From: Gammaproteobacteria bacterium
Lineage (GTDB): Bacteria > Pseudomonadota > Gammaproteobacteria > DSM-26407
Direction: 5' to 3'
Assembly: GCA_028694565.1 (NCBI GenBank)
Contig: JAQVKR010000207.1
Span: forward strand, 1-5,526
DNA: 5,526 bases
Shown: piece after piece, positions 5,243 through 5,526 of the stretch
How the letters are laid out: each line of letters begins with the position of its first letter
Numbering within the stretch: the first letter of the stretch is position 1
Notes under the pieces: generated by a model
The model's database searches: none
Told to the model about the DNA's origin: nothing
The model's input: the letters and a program-made list of their open reading frames with translations, nothing else
Program-made: the position numbers and the translations under genes

Positions 5243-5526
5243 TTGATCGACAAACTGCGCAACATCGCCATCATCGCCCACGTGGACCACGGCAAGACCA
5301 CCCTCGTGGACGAGCTCCTGAAACAGTCCGGCACCCTGGACCAGCGTGCGACGGTGACCGAGCGCATGATGGATTCCAACGATCTGGAGCGGGAGCGCGG
5401 CATCACCATCCTCTCCAAGAACACCGCCATCCGCTGGGGGGAGTACCGCATCAACATCGTCGACACCCCCGGCCACGCCGACTTCGGCGGCGAGGTGGAG
5501 CGGGTGCTCTCCATGGTGGACTCGGT
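5243..5526 (+). CDS. typA: translational GTPase TypA/BipA (5' end only)
   Basis: The first 94 residues of the ribosome-associated GTPase TypA/BipA, which acts in ribosome assembly and stress adaptation; the 3' end lies outside the window. From the start the sequence follows E. coli TypA nearly residue by residue ([19 protein letters not shown]). The G1 loop AHVDHGKT is at residues 12-19, the G2 region RGITI at 52-56 and the G3 motif DTPGHAD at 74-80. There is no in-frame ATG at the N-terminus. A TTG at 5243 gives exactly the family N-terminus, while an in-frame GTG at 5231 would add four residues (GTG-Asp-Thr-Pro). Neither has a strong Shine-Dalgarno; TTG has a weak AAGTGGA upstream. It is transcribed divergently from the PP-loop gene across 265 bp. 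The identity is firm but the start is uncertain. Confidence 0.95.
   Translation, partial: MIDKLRNIAIIAHVDHGKTTLVDELLKQSGTLDQRATVTERMMDSNDLERERGITILSKNTAIRWGEYRINIVDTPGHADFGGEVERVLSMVDS

Overview
The window is about 5.5 kb of GC-rich, tightly packed bacterial DNA. It most resembles a gammaproteobacterium, possibly a sulfur-metabolising Chromatiales/Ectothiorhodospiraceae-type organism. This rests on a GlnA very close to the enterobacterial type, an NtrC/sigma-54 control region, a DUF4124 gene next to glnA, and TypA. The lineage below class is inference.

Layout, left to right. (1) 1-607, minus: a secreted DUF4124 protein whose C-terminal Gly-Gly-Gly-Asp-Ser repeat runs off the left edge. (2) 734-759: a strong intrinsic terminator for glnA. 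(3) 784-2193, minus: glnA, glutamine synthetase. (4) 2194-2420: the glnA control region, with a near-perfect sigma-54 promoter, two NtrC-type enhancer sites 30 bp apart, a 9-bp inverted repeat touching the promoter, and a long hairpin overlapping the stop codon of the next gene. (5) 2421-3596, minus: a cation diffusion facilitator (CDF) metal transporter with an apparently doubled C-terminal domain. (6) 3593-3829, minus: a TusA-family sulfur carrier whose stop codon overlaps the transporter start (ATGA). (7) 3931-4977, minus: a PP-loop ATPase related to tRNA thiolation enzymes, with a probable C-terminal RNA-binding (NFACT-R-like) domain. (8) 5200-5526, plus: a TATAAT promoter and the 5' end of typA/bipA.

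In Escherichia coli glnA and typA are direct divergent neighbours. Here the same pair is kept, but three genes (PP-loop enzyme, TusA-like carrier, CDF transporter) lie between them on the glnA strand. The PP-loop enzyme plus a TusA-like sulfur carrier suggests a small sulfur-transfer/RNA-thiolation module. The transporter is translationally tied to the TusA gene, which raises a possible link between thiol/sulfur handling and metal export. The glnA side is a classical nitrogen-regulated unit, expected to be active when NtrC is phosphorylated under nitrogen limitation. No mobile element, CRISPR array, rRNA or tRNA was seen. The long plus-strand reading frames opposite glnA, the transporter and the PP-loop gene are GC-driven shadows.
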